Part shown: positions 1 to 6,909 of the stretch, one piece after another
Layout: the number at the start of each line of letters is the position of its first letter
How positions within the stretch are numbered: position 1 is the first letter of the stretch
Assembly (NCBI GenBank): GCA_910588975.1
Contig: CAJUSE010000033.1
Coordinates: forward strand, 1 to 19,186
DNA from: an uncultured Oscillospiraceae bacterium
GTDB lineage: Bacteria; Bacillota; Clostridia; Oscillospirales; Oscillospiraceae
DNA length: 19,186 bases
Reading direction: 5' to 3'
Position numbers and translations under genes: made by a program
The notes under the pieces: generated by a model
What the model was told of the DNA's origin: nothing
What the model saw: only the letters and a program-made list of their open reading frames with translations
The model's database searches: none

Positions 1-588
1 ATCGGGGTGCTCATCGACGATCTGGTCACCAAGGGCACCAACGAGCCCTACCGCATGATGACCTCCCGCACAGAATACCGGCTCCTCCAGCGCCAGGACA
101 ACGCCGACCGGCGGCTGAGCCACATCGGCCATGACCTGGGCCTGGTCAGCGACGAGGACTATCAGAAGGTGGTGGACAAGTACGCCGCTGTGGACGCCGA
201 GATGGCCCGGCTGGAGCGCACCCCCTGCCCGGTTGGCCATCTGGCCGACCTGCTCCGCCGGCCCGAGAACAGCTATGAGAGCCTGGCCCCGCTGGACCCC
301 AAGCGGCCCAATCTGCCCCCGGCGGTGACCCAGGCGGCGGAAATTGAGATCAAATACGCCGGCTACATCCGCCGCCAGCGGCGGCAGGTGGAGGAGATGA
401 AAAAGCTGGAAAAGCGCACCCTCCCCCCCGATTTGGATTACCTCTCCCTCTCCGGTCTGCGGCTGGAGGCCCGGGAGAAGCTCCAGGAGATCCGCCCGCT
501 GAACCTGGGCCAGGCCAGCCGGGTCTCCGGGGTCTCCCCCGCCGATATCGCCGCCCTCATGGTCCACCTGGAGCGGATGAAGGGGTGA
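1..588 (+). CDS. mnmG: MnmG (GidA), tRNA U34 carboxymethylaminomethyl modification enzyme, C-terminal part
   Basis: MnmG is the FAD-dependent partner of MnmE; together they install the (carboxymethyl)aminomethyl group on U34 of tRNAs reading split codon boxes, in the cytoplasm. The frame is open from the first base of the window, so the gene starts outside it; 195 codons plus TGA are visible. Recognition rests on the block GTNEPYRMMTSRTEYRLL near the left edge, the following RQDNADRRL, and the C-terminal helical region ending LGQASRVSGVSPADIAALMVHLE. This C-terminal domain is the one that contacts MnmE and tRNA. The usual downstream partner rsmG is not present; a serpin gene follows after 74 bases. 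Family assignment is certain. Confidence 0.97.
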   Translation: MGVLIDDLVTKGTNEPYRMMTSRTEYRLLQRQDNADRRLSHIGHDLGLVSDEDYQKVVDKYAAVDAEMARLERTPCPVGHLADLLRRPENSYESLAPLDPKRPNLPPAVTQAAEIEIKYAGYIRRQRRQVEEMKKLEKRTLPPDLDYLSLSGLRLEAREKLQEIRPLNLGQASRVSGVSPADIAALMVHLERMKG

Positions 589-623
589 CAAAGGCCATCT
601 GCAAAAAATCTGGAACATTTTCC

Positions 624-662
624 CCCCCCTTTGCGTCTAACTGGGCAAAGGAGGGGTTTTTT
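624..662 (+). terminator. Hairpin plus T6 overlapping the serpin ribosome site
   Basis: C-rich 5' arm (624-634) pairs with a 3' arm (645-656) in 11 base pairs with one bulged A at 652 and a 10-base loop; six T (657-662) follow directly, and the serpin ATG begins at 663. It has the form of an intrinsic terminator for mnmG. The 3' arm is also the serpin Shine-Dalgarno (AAAGGAGGGG), so the same structure could hide that site. Pairing is read directly; the function is inferred. Confidence 0.7.
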
Positions 663-1898
663 ATGAAAAAAATTCGCCGTTTGCTTTCCCTGGGCCTGTG
701 CCTGGCCCTTCTGGCTGGCTGCGCCCAGATGTATGTTCCCCTAAATCCCCAGGTCAGCCCGGTGCCCCGGCCCACGCCGGGGGAAAATACCCCGGTGGCG
801 CTGGAGCCTGTGACCCCCAACGGTCTGGTCTGCCGCCTGCTGGAGGTGGAGGCGGCCGCCCACACCGGGGAGAACGTGATCCTCTCTCCCCTGTCCATCG
901 AAATGGCCCTGGCCATGGCCGCCAACGGAGCTGACGGCGCCGCCAGGGAGGCTCTCCAGACCCTGCTGGGCATGGACGCCGGGCAGCTCAACGCCCTGCT
1001 TGCCCCCTACCTCCAAAAGGGGGACAAGACCCTTTCCATCGCCAACACCATGTGGTTTAATGGGGGCCTGAATGACCTGGTGGCGCAGGACTTCAAGGAT
1101 ACCCTCTCCGCCGCCTACGCCGCCGGGGAGGGTGCCTTCACCCCCGGCAGCCAACAGGACGCCGACGCCATCAATGGCTGGGTGAAGGAGCAGACCCGGG
1201 ACAAGATCGACTCCATCATCACCCCCGATGCCCTCGCCGCCGACACCCTGGCCCTGCTCATCAACGCCCTCTACTTTGACGGCAAGTGGGTAGACCCCTT
1301 CCAGGACTGGCAGGTCAGCGATGGCCAGTTCCACGGCCCGTCGGGGGACATGGACGCCAAATTTATGGAGGAGCGGCTGTCCATCTACTTTGAAAATGAC
1401 TGGGCCACCGGCTTTGCCAAGGACTATGAGGAGGGCTATGAGTTCATCGGCATCCTGCCCAGGGCCGAGGGTGAGGTGGACCTGTCCGGGCTGGACCTGG
1501 ACAGCCTTCTGGGCAGCCGCACCGGGGCCTATGATGTGGACATTTGCTTGCCTAAGTTCGAGGTGGAGTACGCCGCCAGCCTGCGCTCCACCCTCTGCCA
1601 ACTGGGCCTGGGCAGTCTCTTTGAGGGCGGGGCCCTCAACGGGATGCTCACCGAGGCGGCCAGGGCCGATGGCTCTGAGGCCCATGTCAGCGACGTGCTC
1701 CACAAGACCTATATGAAGATGTACGAGGAGGGCACCGAGGCCGCCGCTGTCACCGCCGTCATCGTGGAGTGCACCTCGGCGGCCCTGCCTGTGGAGCGGC
1801 AGGTGAAGCAGGTCTACCTGGACCGCCCCTTTGCCTTCCTCATCCGGGATACCCAGAGCGGCCAGGTGGTCTTTTGCGGGGTCATCAATGAGGTGTGA
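663..1898 (+). CDS. Secreted lipoprotein serpin (serine protease inhibitor)
   Basis: A 411-residue serpin predicted to sit on the cell surface. The N-terminus is a lipoprotein signal (MKKIRR, hydrophobic stretch, lipobox LAGC with the modified Cys at residue 20), followed by a Pro-rich linker. The serpin fold shows in NVILSPLSIEMALAMAANGA, INALYFDGKW and the C-terminal DRPFAFLIRDTQSGQVVFCGVI. The reactive-centre hinge EEGTEAAAVTAV (residues 355-366) has the small residues needed for loop insertion, so it should be an inhibitory serpin. Counting from P17 = Glu355 puts the scissile bond at Thr371-Ser372, pointing to elastase- or subtilisin-like targets rather than trypsin; this is inference. 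I chose ATG 663 over an in-frame upstream ATG at 585 because AAAGGAGGGG lies just before it and the signal peptide starts there. Gut Firmicutes and bifidobacteria are known to carry such serpins. Confidence 0.95.
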   Translation: MKKIRRLLSLGLCLALLAGCAQMYVPLNPQVSPVPRPTPGENTPVALEPVTPNGLVCRLLEVEAAAHTGENVILSPLSIEMALAMAANGADGAAREALQTLLGMDAGQLNALLAPYLQKGDKTLSIANTMWFNGGLNDLVAQDFKDTLSAAYAAGEGAFTPGSQQDADAINGWVKEQTRDKIDSIITPDALAADTLALLINALYFDGKWVDPFQDWQVSDGQFHGPSGDMDAKFMEERLSIYFENDWATGFAKDYEEGYEFIGILPRAEGEVDLSGLDLDSLLGSRTGAYDVDICLPKFEVEYAASLRSTLCQLGLGSLFEGGALNGMLTEAARADGSEAHVSDVLHKTYMKMYEEGTEAAAVTAVIVECTSAALPVERQVKQVYLDRPFAFLIRDTQSGQVVFCGVINEV

Positions 1899-1932
1899 GC
1901 CTATTTTGAGACACATTTGAAAAACAGCTGTG

Positions 1933-1966
1933 ACCGACCGGCAGGATGCCCTGCCGGTCGGTTTTT
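1933..1966 (+). terminator. Intrinsic terminator after the serpin gene
   Basis: A 12-bp perfect stem (1934-1945 with 1950-1961), extended by one A-T pair, has a 4-base loop and is followed by TTTTT. It lies 35 bases after the serpin stop and just before the next promoter. Confidence 0.93.
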
Positions 1967-1975
1967 GTCCAAATC

Positions 1976-2004
1976 TTGACAATGAAGTGGCGGAAGGCTA
2001 TAAT
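1976..2004 (+). promoter_or_regulatory. Perfect sigma-A promoter for the first flavoprotein reductase
   Basis: TTGACA at 1976-1981, a 17-base spacer, and TATAAT at 1999-2004. Both hexamers match consensus exactly. The start site should fall near 2011, giving a leader of about 34 bases before the TTG start at 2045. No obvious palindromic operator is seen around it, suggesting strong, perhaps unregulated transcription. Confidence 0.92.
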
Positions 2005-2044
2005 GTCTTTCGCACGACCCAAAACCTGTAAGGAGGAACTGAAA

Positions 2045-3844
2045 TTGAAAAAAGTACTGTCTCTAACACTGGCCGGTGCCCTGGTCCTGTCCATGCTGGC
2101 AGGCTGCGGCGGTCAGAGCGACTCCACCCCCACGCCCGAGCAGGGAGGGGCCTTCACGGCGGGCACCTACACCGCTGAGGCCCAGGGCATGAACGGCCCC
2201 GTGAAGGTGGAAGTGACCTTCACTACCGACAAGATTGAGACCGTCACCATCACCGAGCACGCCGAGACCGCCGGCATTTCCGACCCCGCCATTGAGCGCA
2301 TCCCCGCCGCCATCACCGAGCACCAGAGCCTGGGCGTGGACGCCGTGGCCGGCGCCACTGTCACCTCCAAGGCCATTCTGGCCGCCGTGGAGGACTGCGC
2401 CACCCAGGCCGGGGCCGACATTGAGGCCCTAAAGAAGCCCGTGGAGGGCGGCGACACCGTCAAGACCGAGGAGGAGCGCACCGCCGACATGGTGGTGGTG
2501 GGCTCCGGCATCTCCGGCCTGGCTGCCGCCATCAGCGCCGCCGAGGCCGGTGTGGAGAACATCGTGGTACTGGAGAAGATGGCCACCACCGGCGGCACCA
2601 CCGCCATCGCCGGCGGCTATCTCATCTGCGTGGAGTCTGAGCTCTACAAGGATTTCGACTTTGACGACTCTCTGGAGTCCTTCCTGAAGTACTGGGACGA
2701 GCGGATGTCCTACTCCGGCCAGGAGTCCGGCTACCCCGACATGGACCGGGCCAAGGCCGTTTTTGCCCAGACCGGCGCCTCTGTGGACTGGCTGGCCAGC
2801 CACGGGGTCTCCTTCGGGGCCGAGCCCTTCACCTTCTTTGGCCCCTACCCCGCCGCTGCCCATACCAAGGGCGGCCGTGGCCTGGTGGATGACATGGTGG
2901 CCGCTGCCCAGAAGCTGGGAGTGGAGATCATCACCGAGTGCACCGCCACCGAGCTGACCACCAACGATGCCGGCGCCGTCACCGGCCTGATCGCCGAGAC
3001 CGCCGACAAGCGCATTACCTATACAGCTCCCGCCGTGGTGCTGGCCACCGGCGGCAGCTCCGGCAATGAGGAGATCACTGCCCAGTACTCCCCCAAGGTG
3101 GCCAAGGTGGGCACTGTCAACACCGCCGCTGCCGGCTGTGTGGGTGACGGCCTCCTGATGGCTCAGGCCGTGGGTGCCGACACCTTTGAGAACTTCTTCA
3201 CCTCTATCTGGGCCACCACCGTGGATCCCGAGTTCGCCGCCGCCGTGGCTGACGCCTCCACCCTCACCACCGATGCCCAGCTGGGCGTCAACGCCAAGGG
3301 TGAGCGGTTTGCCAACGAGTCCGCCAAGTATGTGGACTCCCTGGGCTCCGACATGATCCAGGACGGCAACGGCCCCTTCTGGTATATCTATGACTCCTCC
3401 AACGCCGACACCGTGGCCATTCTGGACCAGGGCGTCACCGCCGGTGTTGTGGTCAAGGCCGACACCATCGAGGAGCTGGCCGCCGGCATGGAGGTGGACG
3501 CCGCCACCCTGAAGGCCACCTACGACCGCTACATGGAGCAGGTGAAGGCTGGCGCTGACGCTGACCAGGGCAAGGCCGCTGACAAGCTGGTGGCTCTGGA
3601 GAGCGCCCCCTTCTACGCCGTGAAGTTCTATCCCAACACCTTCGGCTCCCAGGGCGGTGTCCTCACCGACACCGAGGGCCGGGTGCTGAACACCAGCGGC
3701 ACCGCCATCGCCGGCCTCTATGCCACCGGCGCTGACAGCAACCGCTACTTCTACAACGAGAACTATGTGCTGGCTGCCTCTCTGGGCATCTACGCCACCA
3801 CCGGCCGGACCACCGGCACCACCGTGGCCGGGGATATCAAGTAA
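2045..3844 (+). CDS. Secreted lipoprotein FMN/FAD reductase (fumarate reductase-like flavoprotein)
   Basis: A 599-residue flavoprotein of the extracellular fumarate/urocanate reductase-like group. The lipobox is LAGC with Cys21. An FMN-binding domain (about residues 35-120) carries DAVAGATVTS, in which Thr105 fits the ApbE flavinylation motif. A Rossmann FAD site follows (VVVGSGISG, G153/G155/G158), then the FAD-dependent reductase domain to the C-terminus. It probably takes electrons through covalent FMN to FAD and on to an organic acceptor outside the membrane. Compared with Shewanella Fcc3 from memory, the catalytic Arg402 position is Tyr429, and His504 falls on Phe533; fumarate is therefore an unlikely substrate. 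I chose TTG 2045 because AAGGAGG (2030-2036) lies 8 bases upstream and the signal peptide starts there. An in-frame ATG at 1946 would lie upstream of the promoter. The actual substrate is unknown. Confidence 0.9.
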   Translation: MKKVLSLTLAGALVLSMLAGCGGQSDSTPTPEQGGAFTAGTYTAEAQGMNGPVKVEVTFTTDKIETVTITEHAETAGISDPAIERIPAAITEHQSLGVDAVAGATVTSKAILAAVEDCATQAGADIEALKKPVEGGDTVKTEEERTADMVVVGSGISGLAAAISAAEAGVENIVVLEKMATTGGTTAIAGGYLICVESELYKDFDFDDSLESFLKYWDERMSYSGQESGYPDMDRAKAVFAQTGASVDWLASHGVSFGAEPFTFFGPYPAAAHTKGGRGLVDDMVAAAQKLGVEIITECTATELTTNDAGAVTGLIAETADKRITYTAPAVVLATGGSSGNEEITAQYSPKVAKVGTVNTAAAGCVGDGLLMAQAVGADTFENFFTSIWATTVDPEFAAAVADASTLTTDAQLGVNAKGERFANESAKYVDSLGSDMIQDGNGPFWYIYDSSNADTVAILDQGVTAGVVVKADTIEELAAGMEVDAATLKATYDRYMEQVKAGADADQGKAADKLVALESAPFYAVKFYPNTFGSQGGVLTDTEGRVLNTSGTAIAGLYATGADSNRYFYNENYVLAASLGIYATTGRTTGTTVAGDIK

Positions 3845-3857
3845 AAAGCCACACGGA

Positions 3858-3904
3858 TAAAAAAGGGGCCCCGGGCGAGATCCTCGCCCGGGGCCCCTCT
3901 TTTT
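3858..3904. terminator. Bidirectional terminator between flavoprotein 1 and spoIIID
   Basis: A 16-bp perfect GC-rich stem (3864-3879 with 3883-3898) has a 3-base loop. A-run on the left (3859-3864) and T-run on the right (3900-3904) allow it to work for both convergent genes. Confidence 0.93.
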
Positions 3905-4151
3905 ATCTTCCCTTGTATTTCTTTCTGGTGGCGATGCCCCCCCGGATGTGGCGCTGGGCCTTGTTCTCCTCCAGCACTGCCTTGGCCTGGAGGTAGAGGG
4001 GCCGGTTAAAGGTGGGCAGCCGCTCCTGAATATCCTTGTGTACGGTGGATTTGCTCACGTTGAACTTGGTGGCTGCGGCACGGACGGTGGTCCGGTTCTC
4101 TATGATGTACTGGGCCAGGCGGACGGCCCGGTCCTCCATGTTTCCTTTCAC
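3903..4151 (-). CDS. spoIIID: SpoIIID, mother-cell sporulation transcription factor
   Basis: SpoIIID is a small DNA-binding protein that tunes the sigma-E regulon and switches the mother cell toward sigma-K during endospore formation. The protein shows the family block TVRAAATKFNVSKSTVHKDIQERLP (a helix-turn-helix, about residues 21-45) and the basic tail RHIRGGIATRKKYKGR. The GTG start at 4151 gives 82 residues and aligns end to end with the N-terminus of the B. subtilis protein. It is preceded by GGGAG six bases upstream. A GTG at 4160 and an ATG at 4139 are alternatives. A sigma-E-type promoter lies just upstream, which fits known control of this gene. It is flanked on both sides by flavoprotein genes, an odd setting that says little about function. 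Confidence 0.95.
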   Translation of the reverse strand: MKGNMEDRAVRLAQYIIENRTTVRAAATKFNVSKSTVHKDIQERLPTFNRPLYLQAKAVLEENKAQRHIRGGIATRKKYKGR

Positions 4152-4183
4152 ACGCAACACTCCCTACGGTGTTTCCTGTGAAA

Positions 4184-4212
4184 GGTATATGAGGGAGAGG
4201 GGGAAAATATGA
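4184..4212 (-). promoter_or_regulatory. Sigma-E-type promoter of spoIIID
   Basis: Read on the minus strand: TCATATT (4212-4206), a 14-base spacer, then CATATACC (4191-4184). The known sigma-E consensus is KMATATT, 13-15 bases, CATACA-T; the -35 matches fully and the -10 core matches five of six. The start site would lie near 4177, giving a leader of about 26 bases. spoIIID is sigma-E-dependent in B. subtilis, so match and context agree. Confidence 0.8.
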
Positions 4213-4238
4213 AAGGAGGGTCCCGCCGGGGCCCTCCT
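4203..4238 (-). terminator. Terminator after flavoprotein 2, overlapping the spoIIID -35 element
   Basis: On the minus strand, AGGAGGG (4238-4232) pairs with CCCTCCT (4220-4214), with an inner CCC/GGG pairing across one mismatch and a 3-base loop. The following T-rich stretch TTTCATATTTT includes the sigma-E -35 element. It probably stops vegetative transcripts of the reductase before spoIIID. Confidence 0.7.
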
Positions 4239-4260
4239 GAAGGGAAAAAGAATGTGGAGC

Positions 4261-6087
4261 TTACTTGCCGGCCACCACGGCGCCGGCCAGCTTACCGCTG
4301 GTGACAGCCCAGGAGAGCATGCAGGTGGGCATGGACTCGTCACCGTGGGCGCCGCCCACGCACTCGCCGGCGGCATACAGGCCGGGGATCACGTTGTTGT
4401 CGTTGTCCAGCACCTCAAAGTTGGTGTTGATGGTGACACCGCCCAGGGTGGTGGCAAAGCGGAGCTTCTGCTCGATGATGTAGTAGGTGCCGCCCTCGGC
4501 CAGGGGGGCCAGCTCGTCACGGCCAAACTGGGTGTCCTTGCCGGCGGCCACCATGCTGTTCCAATCCTTCACCGTCTGCACCAGGGCCTCGCCGTCAATG
4601 CCGGCGCCCTCTGCCGCCTTGGCCAGATCGGTGTCCCGGCTGAAGATGGGGTAGGCTGCATCGGAGTTGAACCAGTTCTCCTGCTCCTCATAGGTGAACC
4701 GGCCGGAGGGGCTGGCGCTGTCATTGGCCGACTTGGACCACACGTCGTAGGCTGCCTGATCCATCACCAGATAGATGATGTGGTCGGTCTGCTGCTTGGT
4801 GGCCTCCTTGATGGAGACAAAGTCCAGGTTTTCATCCAGGACCCGCTGGCCCTCCTTGTTGACCAGGATGGCGCCGGTGGTCTGGGTGGTCAGGGCAGTG
4901 TGGACGGTGGCCACCCGGGCGTAGTTGTCCTCCACCTGGATGCCGGTGGGGTACATCTTGGCGTAGTCCATGTAGGAGAGCTGGGCGCCGATGTCCTCGG
5001 CCATCTTGATGCCCTCGCCGGTGGAGGAGGCCGCACCGTAGAACAGGGCGATGGACACCCCATCGGTGAGCATATCCGGGTTTGCCCCGAAGCCACCCGA
5101 GGCCAGAATGACCTTGTTGGCGTGATAGTTGACGGTGTTGCCCTTGGCGTCGGTGGCCACCACGCCGGTGACGGCGCCGTTGTCGGTGAGGAAGCTCTGG
5201 GCCTTGGTCTCCATGTGGATCTGGCCGCCGGCATCCTTCACATCCTGGGAGAGCACCTCCAGCATGACGCCGGAGCCGCCGTCCACATGGTAGGAGCGCT
5301 GATAGGTGTGCTCGGGGAAGTTGGAGAACTGCTGGGTGATGGGGACCTTGTTCTCAATGAGCCAGTCCAGCGTGGAGCCCATGTTCTCCGACCAGAGCTT
5401 CACCAGGTCCTCCCGGTTGATATGCCCACCCTTCATAATGTCGGCGTAGATCTGCTCCGGGGAGTCCTCGGTGATGCCGAAGGACTTCTGCAGCTCGGAG
5501 CAGCCGCCGGCCAGACCGCCGGCCACGGCGGAGGCGCTGCCAAAGACGGCCTGCTTTTCGATGACGATCACGTCCTCGGCCCCGTTCTGGATGGCGCTGA
5601 GGGCGGCAGTGAGGCCGGCACCGCCGGCACCGACGACCAGAATGTTGCAGTCCACATCAATGACCTCGGCGGCATCTCCGTTGCCCGCAGGGGTCTGGAA
5701 GTCGGCGGGGTCAGCGCCGGCGGCGGTGATACAGGCGGCCACAGCCTCCAGGATGGCCCGGCTGGTGTTGGTGGCGCCGGAGACGGCATCCACGGCCAGA
5801 GTCTGGCCCTCCATAACGGCAGCGGGGATCCGCTCGATGGGGGCCTCGCAGAGCCCCTGGGTCTCCCCGTGCTCTGTGACCTTCACCTCGGTGATGGCGT
5901 CGGCGGTAAAGGTCACAGACACCTTCACAGGGCCGTTGTTGCCCTGCCCCTCGCCCTCATAGGTCCCGGCGGTGAAGGGGCCTCCAGCAGCGGGGGTGGG
6001 GGTGGAGTCGCCCTGGCCGCCGCAGCCCATCAGGCAGCCCAGCATGAGAGCAGCGCTCAGGAAAAGACTGGTCAGCTTTTTGTTCAT
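4261..6087 (-). CDS. Secreted lipoprotein FMN/FAD reductase, paralogue of the first
   Basis: A 608-residue flavoprotein reductase. The signal ends in a lipobox; by alignment with the first paralogue the modified Cys is Cys22 (LMGC), though Cys18 (MLGC) is also possible. The FMN-binding domain has DAVSGATNTS with Thr106 as the expected flavinylation site. The FAD site is VVGAGGAG (G153/G155/G158). Later blocks HVDGGSG, LASGGFGANPDML and VIPGLYAAGECVGGAHG are typical of the fumarate reductase flavoprotein family. The Fcc3 catalytic positions again seem changed (QAHPT to KMYPT, Arg402 to Phe, HHTMGG to ATTLGG, NR to ES), so the electron acceptor is probably not fumarate. The ATG is preceded by AAGGAGAGGAGA. 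It is divergent from a TetR gene that likely controls it. Confidence 0.9.
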   Translation of the reverse strand: MNKKLTSLFLSAALMLGCLMGCGGQGDSTPTPAAGGPFTAGTYEGEGQGNNGPVKVSVTFTADAITEVKVTEHGETQGLCEAPIERIPAAVMEGQTLAVDAVSGATNTSRAILEAVAACITAAGADPADFQTPAGNGDAAEVIDVDCNILVVGAGGAGLTAALSAIQNGAEDVIVIEKQAVFGSASAVAGGLAGGCSELQKSFGITEDSPEQIYADIMKGGHINREDLVKLWSENMGSTLDWLIENKVPITQQFSNFPEHTYQRSYHVDGGSGVMLEVLSQDVKDAGGQIHMETKAQSFLTDNGAVTGVVATDAKGNTVNYHANKVILASGGFGANPDMLTDGVSIALFYGAASSTGEGIKMAEDIGAQLSYMDYAKMYPTGIQVEDNYARVATVHTALTTQTTGAILVNKEGQRVLDENLDFVSIKEATKQQTDHIIYLVMDQAAYDVWSKSANDSASPSGRFTYEEQENWFNSDAAYPIFSRDTDLAKAAEGAGIDGEALVQTVKDWNSMVAAGKDTQFGRDELAPLAEGGTYYIIEQKLRFATTLGGVTINTNFEVLDNDNNVIPGLYAAGECVGGAHGDESMPTCMLSWAVTSGKLAGAVVAGK

Positions 6088-6112
6088 GATGAAAATCTCC
6101 TCTCCTTAAATA

Positions 6113-6128
6113 ACATACCAGAGTATGT
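6113..6128. promoter_or_regulatory. Palindromic operator candidate for the TetR regulator
   Basis: ACATACCAGAGTATGT is an inverted repeat of 6-bp arms around a 4-base centre. It sits just downstream of the -10 element of the flavoprotein 2 promoter, at about +6 to +21, where a bound repressor would block transcription. The size and symmetry fit TetR-family operators; assignment to the neighbouring TetR is inference. Confidence 0.55.
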
Positions 6129-6140
6129 ACTGTGATATGC

Positions 6141-6169
6141 ATTTTACTATGGGGCCATCCAGTTGTCAA
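6141..6169 (-). promoter_or_regulatory. Promoter of flavoprotein 2
   Basis: On the minus strand: TTGACA (6169-6164), 17-base spacer, TAAAAT (6146-6141), five of six to the -10 consensus. The leader to the ATG at 6087 is about 47 bases and contains the palindrome at 6113-6128. Confidence 0.82.
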
Positions 6170-6213
6170 TACTTTGACGAAAATAATTTGAGCCTGCGGA
6201 AATCGGTAAAACC

Positions 6214-6242
6214 TTGACCTTTTGGAAAGAAAGCCGTATGAT
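6214..6242 (+). promoter_or_regulatory. Promoter of the tetR gene
   Basis: TTGACC (6214-6219), 17-base spacer, TATGAT (6237-6242). Each hexamer matches consensus at five of six. It covers an in-frame TTG at 6222, which therefore cannot be the start codon of the transcript made from it. Confidence 0.75.
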
Positions 6243-6275
6243 AAACAGAGATACGAGGAAAGGCAGGCAGCTGAT

Positions 6276-6869
6276 ATGGCCCGGACACCAACCCCCAGAG
6301 AAAAGAGATCGGCCCAGACCCGGACAGCGCTGTCCGAGGCGGCCTTTGACCTGTTTGGCCGCTACGGGGTCGATAAAGTGACGATCGATGACATATGCGC
6401 CCAGTGCGGGGTGACCAAAGGGGCTTTTTACCACCACTTCCCCTCCAAGGACCACATCGTCACCTATGCAGTGAACCACGAAATGGACCGGTATGTGGAG
6501 GAAAATTTTCACCCCGCCCCCGATCTGGATGGGCCGGAGGCTCTTTTGGAGCTGGAGCGGGTGTCCTTTGCCTACTTCAAGCAGCTGGGGAAGGCCATGA
6601 CCCGGTATTCCTATGAGGGGCAGATCCGCTCCATGATCGTGCTGAAGGAGGCGGGGCGGTCCTATGTGGACGCCCTAAATCAAATCGTGTCCCGCTGTGT
6701 GGAGCAGGGGCGGTTTCGGGGAGGGCTGGATGCGGAAAACAGCTACATGATGACGGTGAGCGTCTACACCGGCCTGCTGCTGAAGTGGTCCTCCACCTCC
6801 GAGGAGACCGACCGGCTCTATCACTGGGATCAAATGCTGGAGACCGTGATCCGGGGGCTCTTTCTTTAA
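6276..6869 (+). CDS. TetR/AcrR family transcriptional regulator
   Basis: A 197-residue DNA-binding regulator. The N-terminal TetR helix-turn-helix is clear: TRTALSEAAFDLFGRYGVDK, then VTIDDICAQCGVTKGAFYHHFPSKDHI (about residues 12-60). The C-terminal ligand-binding half (about 65-197) is all helical in character and not diagnostic of a ligand. ATG 6276 is chosen because the longer frame from TTG 6222 begins inside the promoter; GAGGAAAGG lies upstream at a slightly long distance. The gene is divergent from flavoprotein 2 over a 188-base region holding promoters for both and a palindrome. It is therefore probably a local repressor, relieved by the reductase's substrate or a related compound. 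The family is certain; the target is inferred. Confidence 0.95.
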   Translation: MARTPTPREKRSAQTRTALSEAAFDLFGRYGVDKVTIDDICAQCGVTKGAFYHHFPSKDHIVTYAVNHEMDRYVEENFHPAPDLDGPEALLELERVSFAYFKQLGKAMTRYSYEGQIRSMIVLKEAGRSYVDALNQIVSRCVEQGRFRGGLDAENSYMMTVSVYTGLLLKWSSTSEETDRLYHWDQMLETVIRGLFL

Positions 6870-6871
6870 GT

Positions 6872-6909
6872 AAAAAGCTCCCTGCGTGGCTGCACGCAGG
6901 GAGCTTTTT
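6872..6909. terminator. Bidirectional terminator between tetR and the DUF1294 gene
   Basis: A 17-bp perfect stem (6872-6888 with 6893-6909) with A5 on the left and T5 on the right. The loop is GCTG. It starts three bases after the tetR stop and ends on the stop codon of the convergent gene. Confidence 0.93.

Noticed and set aside
741..1982. A 413-codon open frame antisense to the serpin gene
   Set aside because: No domain or ribosome site; the serpin on the plus strand is certain.
4252..6135. A 627-codon open frame on the plus strand opposite flavoprotein 2
   Set aside because: Its composition is Gly/His/Val/Leu-rich low complexity, as expected for the shadow of a GC-rich gene; the minus-strand protein has clear domains.
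6222..6275. TTG 6222 as start of the TetR protein
   Set aside because: It lies inside the promoter hexamers, upstream of the expected transcription start; ATG 6276 suits the family.
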